Shown: positions 45,948 through 55,224, counted from the first letter of the stretch. The stretch: 64,000 nt of DNA from an uncultured Clostridia bacterium (GCA_947627875.1 CANQXS010000009.1:1-64000); one strand, 5' to 3'. Program-made: numbers and translations. Notes: generated by a model not told the origin, from the sequence alone.

Positions 45948-48260
45948 ATGAACACAAAAAAACTGCTTGACAACTGGAAATTTCAACTAAACCGTCAGAG
46001 CTGGCAGAGAATGGAGGGCAAGAGCGTAACTCTTCCCCACGACTTTATGCTGATGACGCCGCGCACCCCCGATTCCCCGACTTGGGCGGACTACGGCTAT
46101 TTCCAGCCCTGCAAGGGTACATACGAAAGAAAGATAACAAAGCCCGAAGCCGAGGTCGTGCTTCTTAAGTTCGACGGCGTTATGGGCATGACCGAGGTAT
46201 TTATCAACAACGACCATGTGAGCTTCCACCCCTACGGCTACACTGCGTTTGTCTGCGACATCGGCAAATACCTCAGAGAGGGCGAAAACACCCTCCGCAT
46301 TGAGGTCGACGCGACCTGCCAGCCCGCTTCAAGGTGGTATACCGGCGCGGGGATCTACCGCGAGGTCGAGCTTCTTACCTCAGGCGCGGACCGCTTCAAG
46401 CCGTGGTCTACAACAGTCCGCACCCTCGCGGTTTTCGGGGGCAGCGCTCAGGTAGAATTTTCGACCGAGATAATCTCCTCCCGCCGCCAAACCGCAAAGG
46501 TGAGCTTTAGCGTTCCCGAGCTCGGATTTACCGTCGAGCGCTCGCTCCGGCTCGAAGAGGGCGAAAACCGCTTCTCGGTTAAGGCTGTTCTCAACGGCGT
46601 TTCGCTCTGGTCTCCAGATACTCCTGCGGTATATACCTGCGAAGCGTCGCTCAAAACCGACTCCTGCAAAGATTCCGAGAGCCTGAGCTTCGGCGTCAGG
46701 ACGGTCTCCTGCGACGCCGAGAGGGGATTCCTCTTGAACGGCGAGCCGATAAAGCTCTACGGCACCTGCAATCACCACGACAACGGCGTCGTCGGCGCGG
46801 CTTCGTTCAGAAGCACCGAGGAGAGGCGCGTAAGGATACTCAAGGAAAACGGCTTCAACGCTATCCGCACCTCTCACAACCCGCCCTCGAGCGTTCTGCT
46901 CGACGTCTGCGACAGAATGGGTATGCTCGTCATCGACGAGATTTTCGACTGCTGGACCAACGGCAAAAAGGCCTACGATTATCACCTCTGGTTCGATAAA
47001 TACGCGAAGGAGGACGTAAGGTCGATGACCGTCCGCGACCGCAACCACCCGTCGGTGGTGATGTGGTCTACCGGCAACGAGATATTCGAGCGCGCGGGAA
47101 AGTGCGACGGCTATGCGCTGGGAAAGATGATTGCCGACACTATAAAGGAAAACGACCCGACAAGACCTCTTACCCACGCCTTCTGCGAATTCTGGGACAA
47201 CTGGGAGTATAACGCCGAGGCGGGCAAGACTCTTCAGCTTCCGCCGGATCAGCCCGATTTCTGGTGCGAAAAAATCGCCCCTCAGGCGGGAAATTTAGAC
47301 GTTCTGGGCTATAACTATATGAACTACAGAATCGCTAAGGACGAGAAGATACTTAAATCTCATCTCTTCGCGATAACCGAGAGCTACCCTATGGACGCGC
47401 TCGCGGTCAAGAGAAATATGGATACCCATCCGAAGCTCATCGGCGAATTCGTCTGGACGGGCTGGGACTACTTCGGTGAGACGGGTCTCGGCAGAGTTAT
47501 TTACGACAGCCCCGACGGTCCGGGCTGGGGTCTTGACCCTCACCCGAACCACATTTCGAACTGCGGCGATTTTTCGATATGCGGATTCAAAAAGCCTCAG
47601 TCGTACTACCGCGACGTAGTTTGGGGCAGAGAGAGCGTAAAGATACTTACCGTCGACCCCGACAACACCGGCAGGGTAAAGTCCTACTCGGGCTGGGGCT
47701 TCTACGACGCCGACAGGACCTGGACCTACCCCGGAAAAGAGGGGAGAGCCTCGGAAATCTATGTCTTTACTATAGCCGACGAATGCGAGCTTTGGCTCAA
47801 CGGCGAGTCGCTGGGCAGAAAAGCTCCCAACGAAAAGGGCTTCGCGACCTTTGAAGCGCCCTACGCCGCCGGAAAGTTAGAAGCCGCGGCATATAAAGAC
47901 GGCAAGGTTTGCGGTAAAGACGCGCTTTCCACCGTCGGCGAAGCCAGCGCAATAAAAATCACTGCCGACGCGACCGGAAAGACCGGCGCCGCCGATCTTG
48001 TGTTCGCTGAAATCTGCTTTACCGACAGCGACGGAAACACTGCCTGGACCGCGAACGGCGAGGTTACCGTTTCTGCCGAGGGCGGAAGGGTCATCGGCAC
48101 GGGCTCGGGCAGAGTAGACGATACCCACGACTACACGACGAGCGTTTGCAGCGCCTACCGCGGCAGGCTGCTTGCGGCGATCGTCCCCGAGGGCGAAACG
48201 GTAAAAATAACCGCCTGCTCGGGGGATATGCGCGCAGAAGCTGAGATAAAGGTGAAGTAA
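45948..48260 (+). CDS. GH2 glycosidase, probable beta-galactosidase
   Basis: The protein has 770 residues without signal peptide, so cytosolic. Order: jelly-roll sugar-binding domain (about 1-150, PHDFML, GVMGMTEVFIN), Ig-like domain, TIM barrel with acid/base Glu near 378 (WSTGNEIFE) and probable nucleophile near 478 (ITESYPMD), GEFVWTGWDYFGE, then DUF4982-like and Ig-like C-terminal domains. The layout fits the GH2 beta-galactosidase/beta-glucuronidase class; ENNP details do not settle the substrate. ATG 45948 is used because CGGAGG (45936-45941) suits it better than ATG 45942. It could complete breakdown of galactan fragments made by the GH53 enzyme. Confidence 0.92.
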   Translation: MNTKKLLDNWKFQLNRQSWQRMEGKSVTLPHDFMLMTPRTPDSPTWADYGYFQPCKGTYERKITKPEAEVVLLKFDGVMGMTEVFINNDHVSFHPYGYTAFVCDIGKYLREGENTLRIEVDATCQPASRWYTGAGIYREVELLTSGADRFKPWSTTVRTLAVFGGSAQVEFSTEIISSRRQTAKVSFSVPELGFTVERSLRLEEGENRFSVKAVLNGVSLWSPDTPAVYTCEASLKTDSCKDSESLSFGVRTVSCDAERGFLLNGEPIKLYGTCNHHDNGVVGAASFRSTEERRVRILKENGFNAIRTSHNPPSSVLLDVCDRMGMLVIDEIFDCWTNGKKAYDYHLWFDKYAKEDVRSMTVRDRNHPSVVMWSTGNEIFERAGKCDGYALGKMIADTIKENDPTRPLTHAFCEFWDNWEYNAEAGKTLQLPPDQPDFWCEKIAPQAGNLDVLGYNYMNYRIAKDEKILKSHLFAITESYPMDALAVKRNMDTHPKLIGEFVWTGWDYFGETGLGRVIYDSPDGPGWGLDPHPNHISNCGDFSICGFKKPQSYYRDVVWGRESVKILTVDPDNTGRVKSYSGWGFYDADRTWTYPGKEGRASEIYVFTIADECELWLNGESLGRKAPNEKGFATFEAPYAAGKLEAAAYKDGKVCGKDALSTVGEASAIKITADATGKTGAADLVFAEICFTDSDGNTAWTANGEVTVSAEGGRVIGTGSGRVDDTHDYTTSVCSAYRGRLLAAIVPEGETVKITACSGDMRAEAEIKVK

Positions 48261-48301
48261 AGCGCCTGCGGCAGGAAATTAAATACCGCGCCAAAGGCAC
48301 C

Positions 48302-48338
48302 TCGGGCAGACGGCTGCAGGGCTGTCTGCCCGATTTTT
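48302..48338 (+). terminator. Rho-independent terminator of the GH2 gene
   Basis: Perfect 10-bp stem (48302-48311 with 48324-48333), 12-base loop, TTTTT tail. Confidence 0.9.
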
Positions 48339-48346
48339 GCGCCCTC

Positions 48347-48374
48347 TTGCATTTTCCGCAGAACGGTGTATAAT
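48347..48374 (+). promoter_or_regulatory. Sigma-A promoter of the alpha/beta hydrolase
   Basis: TTGCAT (48347-48352), 16-base spacer, TATAAT (48369-48374). Confidence 0.75.
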
Positions 48375-48423
48375 AAAAATAAATTCTCAGCCCTCCAGCG
48401 AGGGCTTGATCCGGAGGTCAGAA

Positions 48424-49422
48424 ATGGAAGAAAAACAAAGGAAAGCCCTCAGATTTATCGGTCTGACGGCGGGGGCGGCGGCTGTTTCGGCGGCTTCGTC
48501 CTACCTCACTGCAAGATATATGATGAAGGTAGCTTTAGACCGCGAGGTCCCAAAAGCCCCGAAAGGAGCCGAAAGGCTGATAGCGGGGCGCGGACCGGGG
48601 CAGGACTTTTTGGACGCTATGGAGGAGGCTTCGGAGAAGCTCGCCCAAACCGAAAACGAGACGGTTGCCCTCACCGCCCACGACGGCATAAGGATAGTTG
48701 GGCATTGGATCCCCTGCGACGAGCCGAAGAGGATACTCATAGCGATGCACGGCTGGCGCTCCTCCTGGCACCGCGATTTCGGAATGATCGCCGACTTCTG
48801 GCGCGAAAACGGCTGTTCCGTTCTCTATGCCGAACAGAGGGGACAGGGCGAGAGCGGCGGCGACAGTATGGGCTTCGGGCTCACAGAGCGCTGCGACTGC
48901 CGCGATTGGGCTAACTACGTCGCCGAGCGTTTCGGCACCGAGCTCCCGATATATCTCTGCGGAGTGTCTATGGGCGCGGCGACGGTGCTTATGGCGTCGA
49001 ATCTCGATTTGCCCGAAAACGTCTGCGGGATCTGCGCCGACTGCGGTTTTACCTCGCCCGACGCGATCTGGCGCCATGTTATGAACGACAACATGCATAT
49101 CCGCTACAGCGGGCTGATGGAAGCCGTAGCAAACGAGATCTGCCGCAGCAAGACCGATTTCGGCGCCGACGATTTCTCGACCGTCGATGCGCTGAAAGCC
49201 ACCGATATCCCCGTTTTCCTCGCGCACGGCACCGACGATACCTTCGTTCCCGTGACGATGACCTACGAAAACTACAAGGCGTGCGCCTCGCCGAAGCGCC
49301 TGCTTATCGTCCCCGGCGCCGACCACGGAATGTCGTATTACGTCGAGAAGGAAAACTACGAGAACGCCGTAAAGAGCTTCTGGCGCGAGTTCGACGGATA
49401 TGTGCGCTCGAGGAACGAATAA
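48424..49422 (+). CDS. Membrane-anchored alpha/beta hydrolase
   Basis: The protein has 332 residues. One N-terminal hydrophobic helix (about 12-30) is followed by an alpha/beta hydrolase fold: AMHGWRSSWHRDF oxyanion region, AEQRGQGESGGDS, nucleophile Ser near 182 in CGVSMGA, HGTDDTFVP for the Asp and GADHGMSYY for the His. The HGW and RGQG blocks resemble the serine aminopeptidase/BEM46-like group; lipase or esterase activity is possible, and the substrate is unknown. ATG 48424 follows CCGGAGGTCAGA. Confidence 0.88.
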   Translation: MEEKQRKALRFIGLTAGAAAVSAASSYLTARYMMKVALDREVPKAPKGAERLIAGRGPGQDFLDAMEEASEKLAQTENETVALTAHDGIRIVGHWIPCDEPKRILIAMHGWRSSWHRDFGMIADFWRENGCSVLYAEQRGQGESGGDSMGFGLTERCDCRDWANYVAERFGTELPIYLCGVSMGAATVLMASNLDLPENVCGICADCGFTSPDAIWRHVMNDNMHIRYSGLMEAVANEICRSKTDFGADDFSTVDALKATDIPVFLAHGTDDTFVPVTMTYENYKACASPKRLLIVPGADHGMSYYVEKENYENAVKSFWREFDGYVRSRNE

Positions 49423-49510
49423 CATACGCATAGCCGCCGCACCGACCCCGTTCAAAAGGAGGCAAATATGAAATTCAGTCTTTCCGCAATTTTCTTATCA
49501 TATATCGCAA

Positions 49511-49544
49511 AAAATCCGTTCCGCGGTGCTGCGGAGCGGATTTT
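49511..49544. terminator. Bidirectional terminator between convergent genes
   Basis: A 14-bp stem with one G-U pair (49511-49524 with 49531-49544), A run before and T run after it, so it can end transcripts from both the hydrolase gene (+) and the lipoprotein gene (-). Confidence 0.9.
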
Positions 49545-49558
49545 CTGTTTTTGTTCGC

Positions 49559-51370
49559 TTATTCGCCTATGCGCATCGCGACCTCTGCCGCAGTCTCCTT
49601 CGCCAGCCTTTTTAGCTCCGAGGCGCTCATCTCGCCGTTTTGCCCCAAAATTTCGTTTCGCGCGTTGAATATCGGGGAGATGTATTCAATAGGTCTGCAT
49701 CGCCATTCTACATAGCAGTTTTCGTCGGGCTCGAGCTCCGGATATAAGTCGCTCTCGGGGACGACGCCCTTAATATCGCCATTGTAAACGTCGAATAAAA
49801 ACTCCAAGAACTTGACCGCGTTGCCGTAGTTCGGCGACTGCGGGTTCATCAGATACACGTTCGCAGTGAGCATCGTAACGCTGTCGCCGAAGGGCATCTT
49901 CTTTCTGTTGCCGGTCGGATTGTCGTTGAAATACTTAAACAGCTTATAGAGCTCGTCGCCGCTCGGGTCGGAATACCTCGCCTCGGCGACATCTACGTTT
50001 TCCGCAAGGTAGATATTCTCCGAAACGACCAGCGAATAGCTGAAATTGCTGCCGTTCTCGGGAAAGTTTTCTTCGGAGCAGTAATTCGAAATGCTTATCG
50101 GTACGCCGAAATACTTCCCGTCGCAGCTCACTACCGCTTCGACGGTTTTGTTGCCCGAGATTCTGGAGTTCAGGCTTTCTACCGTCTTTAGGTCGACGAA
50201 GGTTCCGGCGCTCAGGTAGTTCTGAAATCCGGTCCCCGCATTGAATATATCGAAATCCGAGTCGCCCGCCATAAGCTTTACCGTGCGCTTGTCGTCATCG
50301 GTTTTTGCGATCCCGACCAAAATTCCCGACTCTTTTTCAAAGGCGTAAATAATGTCGTCCGAGGCGTGCCCGAGTATCGTTATGCTTTCGGGAGGGTTCA
50401 GATAGTCGTAGATAATGCATTCATCGCCTGCGGTCGAGACCGCCCAGACGATGTTTTCATATATGCCGACGAAAAACTCGGTCCCGTATTTTGCGGCGAT
50501 ATGATATCTGTTGAGGACGATGCTGTCGGTGTCGGAAAGGGAGTATTCGGCAATCATGCAGGGGTCGTCGATAGCCGTGTCGTCTTTAAACGCCGCCCCG
50601 TAAGGCACACCGAACATAATCGCGGTATCGGTCTTTTGGGAGTAGACGACTCCGGGATAGTATCTTGTATCAAGCTCCTGAAGCGATTTGCTCTTGCCGG
50701 TCTCGGGGTCGTACTCGCTGAGCTGCATATAGCCGAAAACGGCGTTCTCGGTTACCGAAAGCAGCTTGTCGCCCTTATACGGGAAGAAGCTTATCCCGTA
50801 GTTCGGAGCGGGTTTTGAAAGAGTCTGCTCCTTGGTCTCGCGGGAATAAATCAGTATGTTTGTCTCGATGAGCTTTTCGCCCTTAGTCACGCATTTAAAG
50901 ACGGCATAGCTGTCGGTGACCTCCATCTCCTCGACCAAATCGATGCTTTCTATCGGGAACGGTATATCGTCAGTGCTGCCCGACGAAGGGTCGTATTCCG
51001 ATAGGAGAGCATCGCCGAGGAAATAGGTATAGAGCTTCCCGCCGTGGGCAGAGATTGCCGAAGCTGAGGCGTCGAACAGCTTTCCTGATTCGCCGGATTT
51101 AATGTCGAGGAAATATACCGCCCCCTCTGTCAGGAGGTACAGCGCAGTTTCGATTTGTGCAATATCCTTGATTTCTGCCGCGGGAACGGGCAGAGCGAGC
51201 CCTTCGGCAGGGGATACGGCGTAGTATTTAACGCTCCTGCCGAAAACCGAGCTTGTGTTCGAGACGGTTTTCGACGGGCTTTCGTCGGGCCTGTGCATCG
51301 ACTCTGAGCTTTCGGAGCAGGCGGTTAAAATCAGCAAAACTGCCGTAACGGCGGCAAAAAATCTTTTCAT
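49559..51370 (-). CDS. Large lipoprotein, possible propeller/binding-protein hybrid, under a MerR-type promoter
   Basis: The protein has 603 residues with a lipoprotein signal ending LLILTAC. The first 370 residues have repeating short beta strands of the type LYTYFLGDALLSEYDPSSG, as in a beta-propeller. Later parts (ESLNSRISGNKTVEAVV, KYFGVPISISNYCSEENFPE, NAVKFLEFLFD) resemble the second half of family 1 solute-binding proteins. No permease is nearby. Start: ATG at 51370-51368, behind GGAGG; an earlier in-frame ATG (51409) lies within the promoter region. Its promoter copies the operator of the MerR gene at 18957, so it is probably induced by the same regulator. Confidence 0.75.
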   Translation of the reverse strand: MKRFFAAVTAVLLILTACSESSESMHRPDESPSKTVSNTSSVFGRSVKYYAVSPAEGLALPVPAAEIKDIAQIETALYLLTEGAVYFLDIKSGESGKLFDASASAISAHGGKLYTYFLGDALLSEYDPSSGSTDDIPFPIESIDLVEEMEVTDSYAVFKCVTKGEKLIETNILIYSRETKEQTLSKPAPNYGISFFPYKGDKLLSVTENAVFGYMQLSEYDPETGKSKSLQELDTRYYPGVVYSQKTDTAIMFGVPYGAAFKDDTAIDDPCMIAEYSLSDTDSIVLNRYHIAAKYGTEFFVGIYENIVWAVSTAGDECIIYDYLNPPESITILGHASDDIIYAFEKESGILVGIAKTDDDKRTVKLMAGDSDFDIFNAGTGFQNYLSAGTFVDLKTVESLNSRISGNKTVEAVVSCDGKYFGVPISISNYCSEENFPENGSNFSYSLVVSENIYLAENVDVAEARYSDPSGDELYKLFKYFNDNPTGNRKKMPFGDSVTMLTANVYLMNPQSPNYGNAVKFLEFLFDVYNGDIKGVVPESDLYPELEPDENCYVEWRCRPIEYISPIFNARNEILGQNGEMSASELKRLAKETAAEVAMRIGE

Positions 51371-51400
51371 AGCGACCTCCTTGGGCGATTTTATGCTTTT

Positions 51401-51431
51401 ATTATGCATTCTTCCCCAAGGTAAGAGTCAA
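51401..51431 (-). promoter_or_regulatory. MerR-type promoter, second copy
   Basis: On the minus strand: TTGACT (51431-51426), a 19-base spacer CTTACCTTGGGGAAGAATG, CATAAT (51406-51401). 18 of 19 spacer bases match the spacer at 18889-18907. The -35 differs at one base. Confidence 0.85.
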
Positions 51432-51624
51432 TACCCGAAGCGCAAGTTTGTCGGTTCCGACAAATCGGCGCTCAAAAATTCGTCGGTTTGACATAGCATA
51501 GCGGCGCAAAAACAGGCTCTTTCACTCAGAAATCGCGATCCCTTCGGCATACATTTTGCCGACGGCGCGCCGATCATTGATACGAAATCCGAACAAATGC
51601 CTGATCGAAATTTAGTATTTTGCA

Positions 51625-51655
51625 AAAAAACGGCTCCCTTCAAGGAAGCTGTTTC
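51625..51655 (-). terminator. Terminator of the ZIP gene
   Basis: A stem of 11 pairs with one mismatch and one G-U (51629-51639 with 51645-51655); on the minus strand it is followed by a T run (A run at 51625-51631). The plus-strand tail is weaker. Confidence 0.75.
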
Positions 51656-51657
51656 TT

Positions 51658-52509
51658 TTATACATAAATCACTATCAGCCCTACGACCATTCCTATCAGT
51701 ATCGCGAAGGCGGGCTTTTTTGAGCGCCACATCAAAAACGCCTCGGGGACGAGCTCTCCGAATACGACGTATATCATCGCGCCCGCCGCAAACGACAGCG
51801 ACAGGCAGAGCGACGACGGACCGAGCCCTCCGACTGCGTAGCCCAAGAGCGCTCCGATTATAGTAGGCGCGCCGCTGAGCGCGGTAACGAGTATCGCTCT
51901 GAGGCGGGGCATTCCGCCCGAAATCAGCGGGACCGACACCGCCATACCCTCGGGTATGTTATGGAGCCCGATGACTATCGCCATCACGAGCCCGCCCCTG
52001 TCCATAACGCCCTCTGCGCCGGTGTATGAAACGCCGATGACCATTCCCTCGGGGAGGTTGTGAAGCGCTATGGCGCACGCCATTATTATCCCCGCAACGA
52101 ACATCTCGCGCCAGTTGCCGGTCTCGCGGTGATGGCTGTAGTGGTCGCTGTGGATCAGCTCGCCGAGGTCGTCGGCGGTCTCTGGGTGATTCGCGTCGAT
52201 ATGAACGACTTCGCGGTTGGTGTTTTTATCTATCAGGCGGTTTAAGAGGAATACCGTGATATATCCGATAAACAGCCCCACTATCGTTAAGATCAGGAAG
52301 AAAAGGCTGTTTTCGGAATTCGGGCTGAGCGCGTCGGCAATAAGGTCGAAGCAGACTATCGAGAGCATAACTCCTCCCGCAAAGCTCAGAAACAGACTGA
52401 CCGTTTTTGAGGAGTCGCGGCGTGCAAAGCCCCCGATGAGCCCTCCGAGACCCGTCCCGAGGACTCCGGATATAAACGTTACGATGATTATCCAAACAAA
52501 TACCGGCAT
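51658..52509 (-). CDS. ZIP-family metal transporter
   Basis: The protein has 283 residues with about eight membrane helices and imports divalent metal, zinc in most characterised relatives. ZIP metal-site motifs are ALHNLPEGM in helix IV and GLHNIPEGM in helix V. A His-rich loop (HSDHYSHH at about 120-127) precedes them, as is usual. The start ATG at 52509-52507 follows GGAGATGC. It is a single-gene unit on the minus strand. Confidence 0.95.
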   Translation of the reverse strand: MPVFVWIIIVTFISGVLGTGLGGLIGGFARRDSSKTVSLFLSFAGGVMLSIVCFDLIADALSPNSENSLFFLILTIVGLFIGYITVFLLNRLIDKNTNREVVHIDANHPETADDLGELIHSDHYSHHRETGNWREMFVAGIIMACAIALHNLPEGMVIGVSYTGAEGVMDRGGLVMAIVIGLHNIPEGMAVSVPLISGGMPRLRAILVTALSGAPTIIGALLGYAVGGLGPSSLCLSLSFAAGAMIYVVFGELVPEAFLMWRSKKPAFAILIGMVVGLIVIYV

Positions 52510-52539
52510 AAAGCATCTCCGAAATACTGGTTTTTGCCT

Positions 52540-52568
52540 ATTATATCACCGCGCGGCGGAATATTCAA
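52540..52568 (-). promoter_or_regulatory. Sigma-A promoter of the ZIP gene
   Basis: Minus strand TTGAAT (52568-52563), 17-base spacer, TATAAT (52545-52540) with extended -10 TG. No obvious Zur or MntR box was recognised. Confidence 0.82.
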
Positions 52569-52610
52569 TATAAAACAGTTACAACATGATTCGGCAAATT
52601 GCGCAAAACA

Positions 52611-52640
52611 TTGACAAATAAGCTAAAAATGTGGTATAAT
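52611..52640 (+). promoter_or_regulatory. Sigma-A promoter of the YegP-like gene
   Basis: TTGACA (52611-52616), 18-base spacer, TATAAT (52635-52640) with extended -10 TG. Confidence 0.88.
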
Positions 52641-52696
52641 CCGAACGGAAGCATTTTGAAAGGCAAAATGCGAAAAAATTTACAGGAGGAATCACT

Positions 52697-53062
52697 ATGG
52701 GCAAATTTGTTGTTAAGAACACTGCGACCGGCGTTAAGTTCGACCTCAAGGCCGGCAACGGCGAAGTCATCGCGACGAGCGAGGTATATGGCGCCGAGGC
52801 TGCCTGCCTGAACGGCATAGAGAGCGTCCGCAAGTGCTGCGAGGGCGGCGTTGAGGACCAGACCGTCGAGGGCTTCGAGACCGTTAAGAATCCGAAGTTC
52901 GAGGTCTATACCGATAAGGCGGGCGAGTTCAGGTTCAGGCTGAAAGCGCGCAACGGCGAGGTCATCGCTGTAAGCGAGGGCTATAAGACCAAGCCGAGCT
53001 GCCTCAACGGAATCGAGAGCGTAAAGAAGAACGCCCCCGAAGCAGAGGTCGTAAAGGAATAA
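52697..53062 (+). CDS. YegP-like DUF1508 protein with two repeats
   Basis: The protein has 121 residues and two tandem DUF1508 units (about 8-60 and 65-115), each with the pattern F-L-K-A-x-NGEVIA-S-E-x-Y...CLNGIESV. This domain occurs in E. coli YegP; its function is not established. ATG 52697 follows ACAGGAGGAATC. Strong promoter and biased codons suggest high expression. Confidence 0.92.
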   Translation: MGKFVVKNTATGVKFDLKAGNGEVIATSEVYGAEAACLNGIESVRKCCEGGVEDQTVEGFETVKNPKFEVYTDKAGEFRFRLKARNGEVIAVSEGYKTKPSCLNGIESVKKNAPEAEVVKE

Positions 53063-53077
53063 TACAAAACCCGAGAA

Positions 53078-53111
53078 GCGGCTCCCGAAGGATGCAAGGG
53101 GGTCGCTTTTT
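53078..53111 (+). terminator. Terminator with an overlapping alternative hairpin
   Basis: A 9-bp stem with two G-U pairs (53078-53086 with 53098-53106) ends in TTTTT (53107-53111). A competing perfect 8-bp stem (53090-53097 with 53110-53117) shares its bases with the loop and tail. Confidence 0.7.
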
Positions 53112-53210
53112 GCATCCGGTGGGCGGATATAGTAGGAGAAATCGTTCATTTGGGGAGACAATGCAGTGCAGTCAGTACGGATTGCGCAAGACGTTAACTT
53201 TGCATTCCCC

Positions 53211-53239
53211 TTGCAATTTTCTTTTCCGAATGATATAAT
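53211..53239 (+). promoter_or_regulatory. Sigma-A promoter of the YbaK-like gene
   Basis: TTGCAA (53211-53216), 17-base spacer, TATAAT (53234-53239) with extended -10 TG. Confidence 0.82.
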
Positions 53240-53267
53240 ACCCTTAGTTAATATTTTGGAGGCGAGT

Positions 53268-53744
53268 ATGAAACAGCCCGAAAAAACCAACGCCATGCGC
53301 ATTCTCGACCGCCTCGGCGTGGCGTATACCGTCCACTTTTACGCCGATACCGACGCCGTCGGAGGGGTCGACGTTGCAAACGCCCTCGGAGAAAACCCCG
53401 AGCAGGTCTTTAAAACGCTCGTAACGCGGTCAGGCGGAAACATAAACTACGTTTTTATGCTGCCGGTGAACTGCGAACTCGACCTTAAAAAGGCTGCGAA
53501 AGCCGTGAGCGAGAAGAGCATCGAGATGATAAAGTCAAAAGAGCTCCTTCCGCTGACGGGGTATGTCCACGGCGGCTGTTCGCCGATAGGTATGAAAAAG
53601 CAGTTCCGCACAGTAGTCGACGAAACGGCGCAGCTCTTCGAAACGATAATGTTCAGCGCCGGAAAAATCGGCTTTCAGCTCGAGACCTCTCCCGAGGGGC
53701 TGAGCAGGGCGATACCTTTCGATTACGCAGATATCTGCGTTTAG
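53268..53744 (+). CDS. ybaK: Cys-tRNA(Pro) deacylase, YbaK/EbsC family
   Basis: Hydrolyses mischarged Cys-tRNA(Pro) made by prolyl-tRNA synthetase. The protein has 158 residues: KTNAMRILDRLGVAY start, EQVFKTLV with the conserved Lys, VFMLPVNCELDLKKAAKA, and YVHGGCSPIGMKKQF near residue 105, all typical of the family. ATG 53268 follows TTGGAGGCGAG. A membrane protein gene follows after 39 bases, perhaps in the same transcript. Confidence 0.94.
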   Translation: MKQPEKTNAMRILDRLGVAYTVHFYADTDAVGGVDVANALGENPEQVFKTLVTRSGGNINYVFMLPVNCELDLKKAAKAVSEKSIEMIKSKELLPLTGYVHGGCSPIGMKKQFRTVVDETAQLFETIMFSAGKIGFQLETSPEGLSRAIPFDYADICV

Positions 53745-53783
53745 CGGCACTCGGTCCGCAAATAAACTTTCAAGGAGGCAAAT

Positions 53784-55163
53784 ATGCTTGCACTGATACT
53801 GTTTATACTCATATATGCTGCGGCGCTCGCGCTCTGCGTTTATTTCGCCGTAAAGAGGAACTGGCTCAAGTCCTGCGTTTCGGCGATGGCCGCGCTTATC
53901 CCGCTGCCGCTGTCATATTCGATGGCGAAAAAATTCGTAGGAGCCTTCGGCGCGTCGCTCTCGGGCGCCCTGAAGGAGGGCTTTTTGCAGCTTTTAAACC
54001 TCAGGAACGACATTATGCTCCGCGATGAGGCGCTTTTAAGGGTATCTTCTTACGCCGTAAACGCTATACTCGGGATAGCTGCGTTTTGGCTCTGCTTCCT
54101 TGCGCTTTGGGGGATGCTCACGCTGATAAAGCATTTCATAATCTTCGGGGTCATCATAAATAAGGACTACAAATCGTATGACCCGCCGAAGAAGCTCCCG
54201 ATCCTCAGCGCGGCTTTCTCGCTTGTATCCTTCGGAGCGGTCACCTTTGCGCTTCTGTTCCCGCTCGGCGCGGCTTCGGACATAGCCGCCTCCGCGGCGA
54301 AGGTCTGCGACTACCGCCTGCCGGCTTCGGTCATAAACAACCCGATAGGCAGGGTTTACGGCATAGCCGGACGCGGATTCTTCGACAGCCTGACCGAGAT
54401 CGAGGGCGTCACCGAATTTGTGAACAGCGACGAGGCTCAGCGCGGAGCCGAGATCTATATAGCTCTGAGAAAGGTCGCCGAGGGAGCCGACTCCGACGAC
54501 AGCAGCATCGACAGGATATCCGGCTCGCTGAAAAGCTCGTATCTTATGACCGACCTCACGAGCGAGATAGCGGCAAACGCTGCCAACAGCTGGAAAAACG
54601 GCAGGAGATATATGAACATAACCCCGAAGCTTCCCGACGGCAGAAGCGGCGAGCTTGTAAGGGACGTTCTCGAAATTATGAGCGGCTGGGAGCGCGAAAA
54701 CCTCATTCAGGACATCGACACCGCGATAAACGTATATAAGCTTCTCCGCGAAAAGGAAATAACCCGCCTCAGCGACGGCGAGGCGCTCTTTGCGGCGCTC
54801 TCGGAGGAGGAATTCGATAAGGAGCTTTTCGCAGTTCTTTCTAAAAGCCGCGATTTCATCGCGGTAATACCGAAGGTGCTTCGCTTCGGGATAGGCACCG
54901 CAGTCGACGCTATGGAGATGGAGATGAACGACGATTACATAGTCGAGCTCGACGCGGCCTCTTTGAGCGAGCAGGACTGGCAAAGAGAGGCTTCGGCTTT
55001 TTCGCTGCTGATATCGAGAATGAAGACTATGAGCGAGGGGAACACCGACACACTCGGGCTCCTTGCAGACCTCTATTCCGTGAGGGACAGCAAGCTCATC
55101 GGAAACGTTCTTATAAACCTGCTGATACAGATTCTTTACAATCTTCAGCTCGCGGCGGGGTAA
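53784..55163 (+). CDS. CvpA-like integral membrane protein of unknown function
   Basis: The protein has 459 residues. Four hydrophobic helices fill the first 180 residues (about 2-22, 30-50, 95-125, 145-170), a layout reminiscent of colicin V production (CvpA) proteins; the remaining 280 residues are mainly helical and soluble, presumably outside or inside the membrane as one domain. No catalytic motif seen. ATG 53784 follows CAAGGAGGCAAAT. Confidence 0.7.
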   Translation: MLALILFILIYAAALALCVYFAVKRNWLKSCVSAMAALIPLPLSYSMAKKFVGAFGASLSGALKEGFLQLLNLRNDIMLRDEALLRVSSYAVNAILGIAAFWLCFLALWGMLTLIKHFIIFGVIINKDYKSYDPPKKLPILSAAFSLVSFGAVTFALLFPLGAASDIAASAAKVCDYRLPASVINNPIGRVYGIAGRGFFDSLTEIEGVTEFVNSDEAQRGAEIYIALRKVAEGADSDDSSIDRISGSLKSSYLMTDLTSEIAANAANSWKNGRRYMNITPKLPDGRSGELVRDVLEIMSGWERENLIQDIDTAINVYKLLREKEITRLSDGEALFAALSEEEFDKELFAVLSKSRDFIAVIPKVLRFGIGTAVDAMEMEMNDDYIVELDAASLSEQDWQREASAFSLLISRMKTMSEGNTDTLGLLADLYSVRDSKLIGNVLINLLIQILYNLQLAAG

Positions 55164-55224
55164 CCGCAGACGAAGCCGGAACCGCTTAGAAAATGCATAG
55201 TTGTTGAAGATTAGATACAAAAAA

